Shown: positions 46,201 through 56,701, numbered from the stretch's first letter. The stretch is DNA of 64,000 nucleotides from Blattamonas nauphoetae (GCA_033064195.1 JARBJD010000006.1:434001-498000); one strand, 5' to 3'. Numbers and translations: made by a program. Notes: generated by a model from the letters alone, not told the origin.

Positions 46201-48949
46201 ATTCCTTCTCACCCTCGTCGGAGTCGCAACTCCAATCCCCTTCACATGTCAGACACGAACATTCACGTCTGTGGGTCCGATTCCAGTGGGACTTGGGGAG
46301 GATCTGTTGCACTCCAGGTCTTACACAATCTCGTCGATCATCGAAGATTCCAACAGTCTCCCTCAGCACATTCTGTGCGATAATCTGTCCTTCATGACGC
46401 CAGACGAGCCAATCCTCACGACGATTTTCGTCACAACTGCGAGTGGGGTGGATACTGACAAATGTGGGTCGTTTTCAAAGCCATGTCTGACAATGGAGCA
46501 TTCACTGACTCGACTTCATTCGGAATGCAGCACAATGATGCTTCAAGGATCCTTCACACACACCACATCTTGGGCCATCCCGTTTCCCTCTCTTATTATC
46601 GCCCACAACACAATCTATCTCGACACAACCAAGGGCTCCACACACTCCGCAATCAATGTCGGACCAGATGCAGAAATTGTTGTGGATGGAGCGAAGCAGA
46701 CGACTCTTGAAAGCCTCTCCGTCCTCCTCCCTGCATCGTCAGCTGTTGATGTGTATATTCGTGTCATCACTGGCACGCTCACAATCACCAACTGCATCGT
46801 CACTGGCGACATTCCAAAGGCCTCCTTCCTCGAATCACGACACCCTTCTCTTGTCCTGACGAATGGCCAGATCCGGTTGCTCGGACTGGAAACGAAAGAG
46901 TTGGGACACGACGAAATGGCAACCCTGACTGGGACTCAGTCGATTGGAATGACTCAGCTGTCTGGATACACCGCCTCGTCCATCCAAACCCAATCAGCCG
47001 CTGGATCGTCACTTTCCTACAAACTCTCCAACACCTCCTCTCTCCAGATTCTCTCCTCCTCGTTCACATCCTGCTCTTCCAACAGCCCAACGTGTTTGGG
47101 AGGAGCTGTCTCATTCTCTCTCTCCGAAGCCGCCTCGCTCGTCATCCAGTTCTGTTCGTTCATCGGCTGCTGCGTGAATTCTGCTGCGAGAGGCGGAGCG
47201 ATTGGTTTAACACTCTCAGCTGGCTGTTCCAACTACCTCCTCGACACAATCACCTTCGCACACAACTCGGCTGGCTATGGTCGAGATTTCTTCCTGCTTG
47301 CCCAGTCTCTCGAAGAAAGCGTCACTATCGATCATTATCAGTTCAATCTGTACCCGCCAACTTACATCCGGTCCAACGCTCTGTTTGGCTCTGACCGAAC
47401 GACCTACGTTGAAGAAACGGATCTCTTCCCATTCCTCTTTCCCAACCAACGTTTTAAATATGTTTTTGTTGATTCGCTGGGACAGAGTGGATTAGCCTCC
47501 GACCTTCCGGAGTGTGGAAGAGAGACGCATCCGTGCATGTCAATGCGGAACTCCATGGACCATCTGCTCAATCCAGATCAGGAAGAGGAGCTGACACAAT
47601 GTGTGCTCGAGCGTGGTCTTGTCTTGATGGGCGATCTTGTCGTCACTGATGAGATTGATGTGGAATTGTGTGGATATCTCAACATTCGAGAGCAGGATGG
47701 TCTCATTCTGTACCTGTTCCCGATCCAGACATACCAAAACACTCAATCCACCCCCATCCACTACGGACGCGTCAGGTTCGATCAACATGGCAGCATCGGA
47801 TGCAAATTGTCGTTTGGAATGACTGAAATTGTGCCTGTTCAGACAGTTTACATGAAACATCTCGAATTTGTCCTCCCTCGCTTCTCCGAGCACCCTCAGC
47901 CAATCATTGCCATTCAATCAGTCTGCGTGACAATGGCTGAGTGTGTTGTCAAGGCGGCAGACTCAACAAAACCAAGCAGTCCTCTCATCTCTTTCAACGC
48001 GACACTAACTTCGATGCCAGCCCGAATCAAACTCGACATATCAAAGCTCAACGCACAAGACATCGTCCTCAGACAGCCTCTCATCCTCCTCCGATCCACG
48101 TCAGAACTGCCTGTCTTCATGGACACCATCCTCACTGGGCATGCTGTCGCTCTGAACCAGACATCTACTTTCTCCCTCCCTCCGCTCATCTCGATCACTG
48201 ATTCTGTCTTTGAGAGGGTCGCTCTCCAACTCGCGGCTGATCTCCCAGATGATGTGGTCTACACGGGAAGTGTGTTGAATGCTGACCTTTCATTTCCGTT
48301 GAGCAATCTCACTCTCAAAAGTTGCTCATTCCGGTTGTGTTCAACAGTTCTCCTTCGTCACCCTATGGCCTCTTCATTTTTGTCGAATTTCTTGAGCGGA
48401 GTATGCACTGTGTCTCTCGCACGCTCGCATTTTACGCTCACTGAATCATTCTTTGTTAATTGTTCATTTTCAGTAGATTCTTCTGTCGTTGTCACACCAT
48501 CGCCCTCAGTCTTCCTTCTCACATCACACACTTTCGCAGTGCAAGCTCGTCCAGCCCAAAATCTCTCATCCTTGGCATCGCCACTCTCAGTTGCGAACCT
48601 ACACTCTCCACTCATTGCTAAGATCCTCTCCTCCGGGCTGGAGAATCCGTCTTTCCTCTTCGACGACCGCATCAAGCAAACTCCCCTGTCATCTTACATT
48701 ACTCTCACAGGATTGGAAATCGAGGGACAATCGGCCCTCGACCCAAATTACCCTCTTCCACTTGGCCTCGTCATCGCATCACACAGCACACCTGATCTCT
48801 ACATGGCGCACTCGGCTTTTGTGTGTCCGACTGACAGCCCTGATAATATTGGACTCATCGTTGTCACAGACAAGAGCTTGATTTGGCCAGAAATGCGGCA
48901 CATGTTGTTCTCTAACTGCTCATCACTGCGTCGAACAGTCGATCAGTGA
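40256..48949 (+). CDS. Giant secreted beta-helix / IPT-repeat surface protein
   Basis: One uninterrupted frame of about 2,900 residues; the first in-frame ATG is 40196, but the one at 40256 begins a canonical signal peptide (MFLSLSSLCVVCGVFF). Order: N-terminal beta-helix-like region of about 580 residues rich in Ser/Thr/Asn with repeated S-x-S-x-C patterns; about 15 IPT/TIG-like beta-sandwich repeats of roughly 95-100 residues (42.0-46.4 kb); then C-terminal beta-helix regions introduced by VDTDKCGSFSKPCLTMEHSL and SGLASDLPECGRETHPCMSM, the C-G...PC start typical of parallel beta-helix surface proteins. It ends at TGA 48947-48949 without a transmembrane segment, unlike the related gene at 59.2 kb. 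The many NxS/T sites fit a glycosylated extracellular protein. An adhesion or surface coat role is inferred. Confidence 0.78.
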   Translation: MFLSLSSLCVVCGVFFRVSCDFLSHTAPQRSITPLSSIIESHLVASQNSCEPVYIALNSETYSVSNLQISHISISLAGSVSTIFFYTPQTTDRTNLPQNEQISLLSTCNSSLHLHSLSLFAIQPNISIIRMKSSVVTISDCNMVTSPLQTPIIVSPSNDHRSVISIIHSTHSGSLPTNIHPFVSLPKSNEQASKHQPLNQRVSDMYIPEQCSVSIFGVSLALQNGHINGQSGPLFKPPEKSKNELKYIHLVQTSLSCSVLTNISAPNTHFCPAEFILNQNQLTVSCQVSNCSSNRAQSSLFPFGVSTKEIYRNLTVTSSTHSGTEYSPGPISTSTEPSLNIPQHSWGLTELVITLDSCSFDDIHGPCLSFDRPDALINITLCSAKHVSNFVSNGGFLSAISANVVQISQSSISEISSSIGGDFLVKNTKFLVITDTVCSFSKSERISTGYIVNASITNIINSTFALLTSSHSGALWIQSNDDCILCSVVFNENNATMHGSPNDLQIIISNPIFSPSDSIINCVSNSPYPRLFMNTESNDFSNLLKTHRLSHDPLPTHYSNTNTPKIIDFGTTQLISAQASAYGEITGVKCVLDADVSQVILTLVGNMTKSPLQVTFKAYKGSESTYTFTKVGTVWTSTQKIYPPGSTPLTIGTRYTLEDCDSGVEVDDDATFTVPAPPIITSAVCIVDDWKTTASINLSGTNLTAAKQTFTITDPNGVSKAFEFALTDGVYKVTLSCGSSGVDLVTGWTYTVTATNTGIIVASPVTFIVPSAYSLKSVSVDWVNNGFTQLKITVVGDSIPYSASPSFIVNLVSSSFTFKVKFTSATAGASDTISVSLPFGWDWGQEYTVASAIEDKATNPVALNCAGVKFTTPVPSIVSVVTITATDSTCSDLIIMANGTNFVLGSYVISFVETSETKFVTVTSATHGRSSSFSATSGGFTLGTQYTVKSFVGSTSPVRTYLHETLTAQTPSKITTVNCQLDATQTTVTIILTGSPFVLDTITVKIINSQSDGENVQFTRIGNEYHYVGTVTGSDPFLALGETYTMKAQDSNVYMTSGLSFTVPAIPTCLSASVEWVNAGYTQLVMKMTGLSVKLTPTPNYIVTLSGSSYKFTVTFSSLTAGASSQIAVSLPFDLTFGQEYTIDSVIQDTNTNPISLICTGLKFTVPIPAIVTSVTITATDSTCTNLIITITGTNFVKNTYVISFEETTETKSITVSSTTQGKSSSFSATTGGFSLGTLYTLKSVVGSSTPVRTFLHEKLTTTTPSLITTADCLLDPSLTTVTVILTGSNFLINPLTVTIINSDLTPLTVPFTKVGQEYRYTGDLIGMDPFLICGRTYTLSVQDPSVYVKSGLSFTVPAMPTCVSASVEWVSPGYSMLEMKLTGLSVQLSSTPNYVVTLSGSSYKFTVTFSSLTSGISDPTTVSLPFDLTFGQEYTIDSVIQDTNTNPVSLICTDIKFTIPRPPIVTSVSCTPKDDNCADLILTLTGTNFVLSTFTVEFNEIANPITVTVTSTTIGKSAYFSVASGTLALGTLYTLKSVSESKSPFRTFLHQNNPVLTPSVITGVVCTLDATMTTIIITLTGSGLVSSSANIAVVNSSSGSDTGVFTKIGNDYQLSISLGTPFYVSGQNFTLRSLDTGLYIKPGLSFEVPFPPAVLGASLEWTNSKYLYLVLKVTGQGLPSSSANNFIVSLASSAVTFPVKFSSNTTGQSDPILVTLPYPLTWQQTYTLTSVVEDIGSSPQTIPCSNVMFTVPAPPRLTKATSRCTTTVCSAIRFYFEGENLSQDVSYIVTIAENSFTFTTNFYSSTTGQSEQITIWPTNPFPLGGISLLSITEANANPAQWVLTNGVPIAIPDPEITGVSITLDNTATTITIIFNGILITSTTLSIHVKDNAGNPFSIHTVLDSDVLKGTEVIYPTSTSGFQFGETYTLTSTNNNSIKVTPISFTVPQAPIVLEVEAICADVKCTTLEIDLLGLNFTIGPRFLLTLVGVATPIPFTCQTRTFTSVGPIPVGLGEDLLHSRSYTISSIIEDSNSLPQHILCDNLSFMTPDEPILTTIFVTTASGVDTDKCGSFSKPCLTMEHSLTRLHSECSTMMLQGSFTHTTSWAIPFPSLIIAHNTIYLDTTKGSTHSAINVGPDAEIVVDGAKQTTLESLSVLLPASSAVDVYIRVITGTLTITNCIVTGDIPKASFLESRHPSLVLTNGQIRLLGLETKELGHDEMATLTGTQSIGMTQLSGYTASSIQTQSAAGSSLSYKLSNTSSLQILSSSFTSCSSNSPTCLGGAVSFSLSEAASLVIQFCSFIGCCVNSAARGGAIGLTLSAGCSNYLLDTITFAHNSAGYGRDFFLLAQSLEESVTIDHYQFNLYPPTYIRSNALFGSDRTTYVEETDLFPFLFPNQRFKYVFVDSLGQSGLASDLPECGRETHPCMSMRNSMDHLLNPDQEEELTQCVLERGLVLMGDLVVTDEIDVELCGYLNIREQDGLILYLFPIQTYQNTQSTPIHYGRVRFDQHGSIGCKLSFGMTEIVPVQTVYMKHLEFVLPRFSEHPQPIIAIQSVCVTMAECVVKAADSTKPSSPLISFNATLTSMPARIKLDISKLNAQDIVLRQPLILLRSTSELPVFMDTILTGHAVALNQTSTFSLPPLISITDSVFERVALQLAADLPDDVVYTGSVLNADLSFPLSNLTLKSCSFRLCSTVLLRHPMASSFLSNFLSGVCTVSLARSHFTLTESFFVNCSFSVDSSVVVTPSPSVFLLTSHTFAVQARPAQNLSSLASPLSVANLHSPLIAKILSSGLENPSFLFDDRIKQTPLSSYITLTGLEIEGQSALDPNYPLPLGLVIASHSTPDLYMAHSAFVCPTDSPDNIGLIVVTDKSLIWPEMRHMLFSNCSSLRRTVDQ
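42011..46410 (+). repeat. About 15 IPT/TIG-like domain repeats in A-B-C triads
   Basis: Inside the surface-protein gene. Three repeat types recur in order: A (ITTVNCQLDATQTTVTIIL type), B (ASVEWVNAGYTQLVMKMTG type), C (VTSVTITATDSTC type), each ending in a FTVP-like hinge. The full triad recurs about four times at roughly 882-bp spacing. Adjacent B units are nearly identical in DNA: the block starting ACATTTGGACAAGAATACAC is at 43661 and again at 44543. This shows recent duplication or gene conversion, while outer units have diverged. Confidence 0.8.
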
Positions 48950-49481
48950 GACGCGATTCTCGTAGCACTCTAAAAATTCTTGATTTCCGTAATCTAGATT
49001 CTTGTTGGCTGTTTTCTGTTTACAGCGGAAGATGCAAAACTGCAAGTCTAACGGAAGAATAATTATCTTGAATCTGATTCATTATCCACTTTGGATTCAT
49101 CTGTAGTTTTCCTAAAATAGACGCAGAGTAACAATCGTGGCGAAGTGTCGAGAAAAACAAACAACATGGGATGATCGTCTTCTCTTTCTCCATCCATCGA
49201 GCCCATCCGACTGTCATTATCACCGCATGCATCATTTGTCCTTTCGTACTTCAAAATGCGTTTCTGATCACATCTAAAAAGTATTTCAACTTGATACGAC
49301 AGATGAAACTTTTCTGCACATCAACGGTGTATATTGTATTTTTATTCAGCTTTCTTTTGTACAGTCTCTAAATCTTCCGACATTTTTGGCAACACTCTCC
49401 CAAAATACAAGTATAGCAGTCAATCTTCAGTGAAAACGACTCTTTTCGAAACCATTTGTCAAATTGCACTTCGATGAAACC
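48950..49481. other. Intergenic stretch, nothing recognised
   Basis: Between the surface-protein stop and the small gene at 49.5 kb. A/T-rich, with only short ORFs on both strands. No RNA gene, repeat or further membrane segment for the upstream protein could be seen. Confidence 0.4.
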
Positions 49482-49920
49482 ATGCAAATATCCACAAATA
49501 TACTGTGTGTCCTCCATTTTACTCAACTATTTCAGACTGTATGATGATATCTCGCCGTTCTCTTGCACTGCTTTCTCTCATTCCGTCCACTTTCGCTGAA
49601 ATTGTGTATTCACAGACAAAGATCAAGATGTATTCTGTTGAATGCAGAAATTCGGTCGGATACGAAAATTTGGAGGATCACCGCCTGCGAAATGGAAGTG
49701 ATTTCTGTGAGTCTTTGAAAGCAATGAATGTCTCCTTCCTTTCATCCATTATTCTTCCAACTCTGATTTCTGACCCAACCAGACCTTTTCTGAGATGTCT
49801 CAGTCGGAAAATGCTCAAACTCCATTGTTCAAGCAAGATGTGCAACTCGAGCAAGAATGCAACAATCTCTCACTCTTAAACTTGAAGGAAGAAGAAAAAC
49901 ATGACGAGATTTGTGATTAA
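49482..49920 (+). CDS. Probable small four-exon gene, unknown function
   Basis: No single frame spans this, but four short exons join in phase: 49482-49504, 49536-49584, 49616-49729, 49783-49920, with introns of 31 nt (GTGTGT...TTCAG), 31 nt (GTCCAC...CACAG) and 53 nt (GTCTCC...ACCAG). The product is 107 residues containing YDDISPFSCTAFSHS, a middle segment KMYSVECRNSVGYENLEDHR, and an acidic C-terminus LKEEEKHDEICD before TAA. The segments read like coding sequence while alternative frames do not, and phases fit at each junction. The first exon is the weakest part; an ATG at 49474 with a 27-nt intron also works. I recognise no domain. It lies between a surface-protein gene and a convergent TmcB-like gene. 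Confidence 0.42.
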
Positions 49921-50479
49921 GATACCGATTCACATTTGTCGGTTTCTGATTTTCAATCAATTCGAAAGAGCCGGGCCGCTGTGGATTGTCACAATTCACT
50001 TTTCACTCTTTTCTCCGTTCATCGTTCCATTTTAATAATGATTCCACATTTCTCTGTTTTGTCTCCAAATTTGTTCGTGAAATTCCAATTAGGCAAGTGA
50101 ACCTTGTCTTAATAATTGAGATCCGATCAATCCCCCAAGTGGACCAATGTCTCACAAACAAACCAATAAGGCCGTTTTGGTTGTGAGCGTCTAAAAGAAC
50201 ACTAGCATACTCCCCAAAGAAGAGAATAAACCATGTTTGAACTTCAGTGCCATCTCATCTCGTCCTTGCAGTTTTACATTTTCCGCTGTATGTTCCATTA
50301 TTAGGCTTCTCTCACGCCTTTCATAACAATTTCGTCTAGCTTTGTATTATATCGTGATCTTTCCAGACAATAGGACTCAAAAAACATCGAAAAGATGAAC
50401 CTCGTATGGAATCGAGGTAAAAACATGAGAAAAAATTGCAAAAAACGAAAAACTACACGTGTCAAGAAAATAAGTATCA
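49921..50479. other. Convergent intergenic region, nothing recognised
   Basis: About 560 bp between two genes that converge. A/T-rich; no ORF, repeat or RNA gene that I can support. Confidence 0.4.
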
Positions 50480-53400
50480 TCATTGATCTATCTCTTGCGT
50501 ATTGTCAGCATCCTCTCCAGGAGTGATAGTAACTTTCTCAGATTCTGGGATGGTGTCTCCGAACTGTGTATCGTCTTCCAAAAAGTGAACATCGAAAAGT
50601 CGAGTGAGAACTCGCGATGCCAACCGCATTGTGGCGACATTGTTGCTCAACACTTTCTCTGCGATGACAGTGACGCGTTGTCGGAGGACAAGATGGGCGT
50701 GTTGATGGGCAGCGAGGTTTCCATACTCCCTCTTCTCCATCTCCTTCTCCTCCAACGCAAAGATTCGAGTCACTGTCGTCATCAAGTAGTCCATGTTGCC
50801 TTTGATTCTGTCTTTGCTTTCGTTGTTTTGCACCGAGTCAACAAGACCCAACACAGCCTCAATTATGAGTTCCCTTCCTTCGTCGAGTGGCTTGAATCCC
50901 GTTCGCATGGAAGGAAGAAGCTCGATCTGATCTTTGTCCTCATCAATCGGAAGGAGTTCCATCAATTTGTGAGATTCGAGGTTTGTCGTCATCACCAAAT
51001 TGACCCACGACAAAGCTGCGGAAAAGTACGAGATGATCAAATACACGCAAAAACTGGCTGTGAGGCCAATGAGAACCGTTTGTGACATCAGCACGCTGGT
51101 CCTCGTCGACGCCAAAATCTCGTTTGTGAGCTGGTTGATTCCACTTCGGAGGTCATTCCGACACGCTGACGAGATATACCGAGGAATATAGCTGTCAGCA
51201 GTGTATTTCTCGTACCCGTCACCTTTCATGAGTTCGATGTACATGTTCAGCTGCGAGATGAGTGTGGACAATCCATAGATTGGGAAATATGTGTCAAAAA
51301 CACGTTCCGGTTCCTTGCACAAGTCTTTGTCACTCTCTTCCGCAAAGCATTCCTGCAGACGGAGAAGCGTCTTCTCATTGTCTTCAAGACCGAGCCTGGT
51401 TGGATTAAGAGTATCAATCATTGTGTCTCCCGTGACGGAGTCCTTACTCTTTCCGTAATGGGCTGCTGAGTGGAGGCCTTGGAAATAGTGTGAGCATTGG
51501 TTGAGGAGTTCGTAGAGGAGTGTCTGATTCGCTGAGATATGCTGGAATCCCGTCCAGACTGGATTGGTGGATTCTGGGAAATCAATTGTTGGGTCACTCG
51601 GGACGATGTGAGGGAAATTGAAAACAAGCCGAAGATTCAGAAACTCGATCATCGCTAGGATGGTGGTTCGAAGCCCGCTCTGAACGATATTTGTGTTGAA
51701 TTGTGAAAACGTGGCGACCTGGACATATGCATACACAATCAACACGATTCCGAGAAGTAATATTGTGATGATTGAACTGCTGATGAGCAAGATGATCCTG
51801 CCGCTGACAGGTGACGGAAGGTTGTTGTACAAGTCCATCAGGCGAGCGAGTTCAGCCTCGGCTTTGTTGTACCACTTGCTGTCATCGACAGCTCCGACAA
51901 CGTACCCCTTCTGCGCGTCTGTCAGGTTGCCAGCAGCGGCGAGACGTTCTTCCTCTTCTTTCTGACGTTGGAGGGCTTCTTCTTGTTGGCGTGCTTCTTC
52001 CTCCTTTCGCTTCTGTTCGGCTTCTTCTCGTTTCTTTTTCAACTCCATTTCTCTCTTCTTTCTCTGCTCCTCTTTTGTCAACGGGGCCTCACCTTCTCCA
52101 AATCCAATCCCCCCCACACCCATCCCGAGCCGAGGCATGCTCATCGAATGCTGGTTCGCCATCCCTATTCCACGGAAAGGCCCAGGCGGAGAGGCTTGGT
52201 TGAGGTTAGTCAGCGAGTTGACCTGTCTGAGTTGAGTGAGGCCTTTTGGCGAAGGCGAAGACGTCGATGGTCGGCGAACTCCAAGCGGTGTCATGACGTC
52301 TCTGTATTCGCTGGCTGAGTCTGAGAAAAGTTGGTTTTGGTTGGCAGATTGTTTGAGGTTGGATGGTTGGCGTGGTGTTGAGAAGTATGGACTCATATGC
52401 GGAGAAGAGAAAGGAGAACTCGGTGTCATTTGTGCAGATGTCAGCGGAGAGTTCATCTGACCCATCGGCCGCAGACCGAGACTCAATCCAAGCTGAGTCA
52501 AAGAAAGCACGGAATCCGGACGAGGCAGTGATGTTGTCCCTGGTTGCGTTAATGACATCGCGGAGTCTTGACGTGGCAAACCAAGTCCCATCGGATTGAG
52601 CGATATCACAGAATCTCTGTGACCATTGCCCATTGTCTGGAAATGCGGCTGAATCCCCGTTGTGAACGACTGATCAAAGTCAAACCCGATCGTCGACCCA
52701 GATTTCAAGAGAGGGTTGTTGGAGAGTGGATACATCGAGCCCTGCGTGTCTCCCAAACCGCTGTGTGATGCGACCGAGCGTGAGGTGGCCCGTTCGCTCT
52801 GTCCTTCAGATGTTTGTGACTTGTTTGGTGGTGAAGGCGCTGGTGAGAAGCGTTCATTATCGTTCATCATATCTTCCTGTTCGACAGATAGCTCATGTTG
52901 TACATCATCGTCGTCTTTGTGGTTTGAGTTTTCAGGATCAAATTCAGCATCTTCATCCTCTTCTTCAGAGTCACCTTGGGCGAGTGTGTTCTCCTGCGTG
53001 TCTGTGATCGTTGTCGAGATCAGCCGTCTGATCACGCCCTGTAATTTTGCCTTCGGAACATCTAGCATGTTCATCAGCATCTCTCTTCTCAGCTTCGCCA
53101 TGCTTCTTGTCTGACCGACGAAGAGGAAGAACGCAAAGAACAGCACAAATAGAATCGATCCGGCGATGATGGACGTGTAACTGATCATCACAGCGAGCGC
53201 GTTCTTGTCTGTCTCCAACATTGTTCCAATCACTGCCTTCTTCAGCGAGTGTACAAATGGCTGCATTGAATTGGCGATGATGTACACAATGTCGCGGCAG
53301 TAATGGTTCAAATCCAAAACAAGCACTCCATCTCTCCAGATCTCTGCCCCGCCCATCTCCATCGCCTTCTGAACAAACGAGGTGAGTGAGGATCGAAGGA

Positions 53401-55948
53401 TTTCTGCTTTGGGTGTCTCCTTGGTCACAACTGGCTCCACAACACCCGTTTCTGGATTTGGGAGGAAATCGACGATGAATTCATAGATTGTCATGTCCAT
53501 CGCTTCCCACGGGTCGTGATATGACGTTAGATCGTAAATCGTGGTCAGCATCTCTGTGAGGAAGTGTGCTGAATGAAGAAAGTCCTTCTGGAGTTCTTCC
53601 ATCCCAACAAGCATCGCTGCCTTCCCATCCGCTGGGGGTGTGTCCACAAATCCATAGAAGAATCCCTGAATTCCGAACTCAAGAGTGAATGTTGCTGTGC
53701 GAGTGGTGTGTTCGCAGATCCGACAGACCTCGCGAAGAGTGGTGAGATCGTTCGAATAGTCGTTTGTCATTTTCACGTAAATCACCAACCCAACGATCAT
53801 TCCAATACACGCTTCCATGTAGACAATGAACAGAAAGATGCACGTTTGTCGTCGGAGCGAGGAAACATCTTCTTTGTTTCCACTCCCTCCGATGTCAGTG
53901 ATGATCGTGTTCATCCTCTTCTTCTTTCTTCTTCGACGACCAAGTGATGAGCGTGATTGGCCACTCATTCCACTCGTCCGACTTGCTCTGCTCATCCCAC
54001 TCATCCGACTAGCCTGGCTCTTCTTTTCGTCATCTTGTGGATCGAGACCTCCGATGGCAACAGGAGCTTCAGCAGCGTCTTCCTCGATCTGATCAGCTCG
54101 CAAAAGGATGATGTCTGCAGCATCCTCGTCGTTGTAAATATCAATCAGAAGACTTGCATACTGTCGAAGCAGCTGGACTGATGTTGGGTGTGTGTTGATC
54201 AAGTCCTCGTAGATCGTCCGCGCTTTGTTTTCATTGTCTACAATGACGTGAAGAAGATTGGGAATCAATTTCAGGCGCGGATGTGGGGCTGCCAGGTTGG
54301 AAAAGAAGTCTCGCATGGCACTTTTTGCTGTTTCGTGCATGTCTTCCGCTTTGGCCATTTGAGCTTGGAACTGGGCGTTCGCCATCTCGTTTCCAACATT
54401 CGCTCCCTTCACTTGTTCCTTCGTTTTGCAGAAAAGAACAAATCTCAGGCTGAGATCAGGCATACTCGCTCGAGCAGTTCGATACACGCTGTGGGCCTTC
54501 ATATGGTTCTTTCGATAATATGACAGAAAATTCCCATAATTAAAATGAAGATGTGCGTTTGTTTTGTGTCGTTTGATGCCTGTGATGTAGATCAGATCGG
54601 CGTACGAATAAAAATCGTATGTGCGATACTGTGGCTGCTGGATAAAGCGAATTGAGGGTTCTATGAGTGAAGGATTCTTTAACTTTGGCAGGCCTTGGCC
54701 AGTGATGTCTGTGAGGTCGGTTAAGGGGAGGCCATGCTCTGTGAGCAGGTAGATCTGTTTTTCGCGTTTGGTGAGGAGCCAATTGAAGAAAACGGAAAAA
54801 CCAATGCCGCAACCGAGACCGACAAGACCACAAGCAATTGTGACGATGAGGGTGATGATAACTTTGGAGTTGTGATTAATAAAGCCAGAGACGAGATAGG
54901 ACAGTTCCAGGAACGCTCGCATGAAGCCAAAAATGGACCATTTAACAATAGTGAGTAGATTTCCGCGATGGTGATAGTACGGAACACTGGCAATGATAAT
55001 AAGGATGACTCCAGCCGATGATCCAAACGTAACTGCAAATCGCCAGAAGGGCCAATCAACCAAAGTTCGCATAGCAAAGACACATCCAAAGGTAAGTGCG
55101 TAGTCAAGCAATGGCATAGTGGACGAAGGAGCAGAAAAGAAGCCTCCGTACTTTGGGTTGTGATTGAAAATAAAGAAACGGTAGAACAAACCAGCACAGA
55201 AGAAGAATAACAAAAAGACAATAGAAAGAACGAAACCAACAATTCCGGGAATACCGTCACCTCCGAAACAGCTGAGGTCGGTTCCACGGAAAACGAAAGC
55301 TGTTGACGATGTCAAAACGCAGTCAAATTGGGTAATAGCCAAATTCAACAATGGAATAAGGAAAACCCCAAAGAGGAGTTGATAGGTAAAGCGGAGCAGC
55401 CGCACAATCCAGGGTTGGGATGCCATGATGTGGACATGCAAGAGTGCGCAGATTAGATGATAGAAAAATAGGAGAACCACCAGTCCAAAGAATCCAATGG
55501 ACAAAAAAGTGATGTGTTTTTGAATGAGATAGCCTAGTGAGGCAGTGTCAACGAAATTGATGATCTTGAAAAAGAGTGAAGAAGATATGGAAGAATCAGA
55601 CTTTTGAAACTGGTGTTGGAAGGTTTGTTGTTCGATCAATGCAAAAGAAGGACAAGGTGATCATTTCGATGAGGATAAGTCCGTATTGGAAGATTTCCCA
55701 CGCTTTATTGGGACTCTTCTTCTAAACAGACGAAAATCAAACATAATATGATTGAAAGTCAACAAAATTGAAGCAAAAGTGATGATTCAGAGATATAATT
55801 GAGATAGAGGAGATTAAAGTTGTATATAAACCTGATTGTAGAGTGTGTGATAGAACGAGAAAACGGCTTGGTCCATCACGGAGTATTGATCAGGATTTTG
55901 GCCACCAAGCTGTCCCATTGATGCATTCGACTTGTGTTCATCCTCCAT
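50480..55948 (-). CDS. TmcB/TmcC-like TPR multi-pass membrane protein, third copy (3 exons)
   Basis: Predicted 1,773 residues; the most complete copy. Exons 55832-55948, 55602-55721, 50480-55564; introns 110 nt (GTTTAT...TTTAG) and 37 nt (GTCTGA...TCAAG), both phase 0. The start is ATG 55948; the first exons read SFYHTLYNQ|KKSPNKAWEIFQYG, a motif I associate with this family. Order: about 8 N-terminal TMs, a TPR-like region with NYGNFLSYYRKNHMKAH, a GRRRRKKKK patch, TM, ectodomain 1, TM, a long low-complexity linker with a K/E/Q-rich helix (about 51950-52080), TM, ectodomain 2 with STNPVW, TM, and a cytosolic helical tail. The ectodomains sit between paired TMs as in sensor proteins; no kinase, cyclase or phosphatase domain is present. 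Function unknown; signalling is inferred. Confidence 0.8.
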
Positions 55949-56701
55949 AATTGAAGATCACGTGAGTCGGGGTGATGTGAGACTTGGGTATGGGGTCGGA
56001 CAATTCGATCATCTGTGTCCTGATACAGAGCAACATTCCGAAATTATGATATATTAATCATCCCGATTGATCTCTTTTATGAAACATTTCTTCCTTCTGA
56101 TTTGATCAAAGTATACTCTGGATTCAAAATCCTTCCCTTTTCTTGAGGGCACTTACTCCACACAACATCATATTAAATGAGCAACCTGGACAATCTATTA
56201 TCACTCTCGCACTGTTGTATCTCTCAAATCAATCCTATCTGAGAACATGACAATTGACTCTGTTTACTCACAAGAACACCTAGTGACAGTTTGAAAGAGC
56301 TCACAGCAATCAAACCTTTCACTAAAGTTGAATTGAAATGTTTGGAAGGCCAATTTATTTCTTTGAGGTTCATGATGAGCTCTTTTTTCTTCACTTTGCC
56401 TGACTTGGAATGGGAGCAGTGACAACCACCTTGTTGTGGTTAGCCGCTGCTCTATTCTATAATCTATTTGTGACGAGACTTTAGGTCGCTGAAACCATTT
56501 CTCTATCTCCTTTTGATTTATTTCTTCGTTTTCACTTTTACGTCTCATCTCTCTCCTCTTACTCTTTGCAGTTCATCTATTCTTCTCTGCTCACCACTGA
56601 TGGTCTTTATGACCCACCCATGATTCATTATTAGTCAATTCTCATTTTATCATCTGAAGCTCGACCCGACATGACACGAGTCAAGTCATCCATTATCACA
56701 C
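55949..56701. other. Divergent intergenic region, nothing recognised
   Basis: 753 bp between a minus-strand and a plus-strand gene start, so it should hold both promoters. It contains only short ORFs (for example 56264-56548, minus) without recognisable protein character. No tRNA-like fold or repeat was noticed. Confidence 0.4.
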
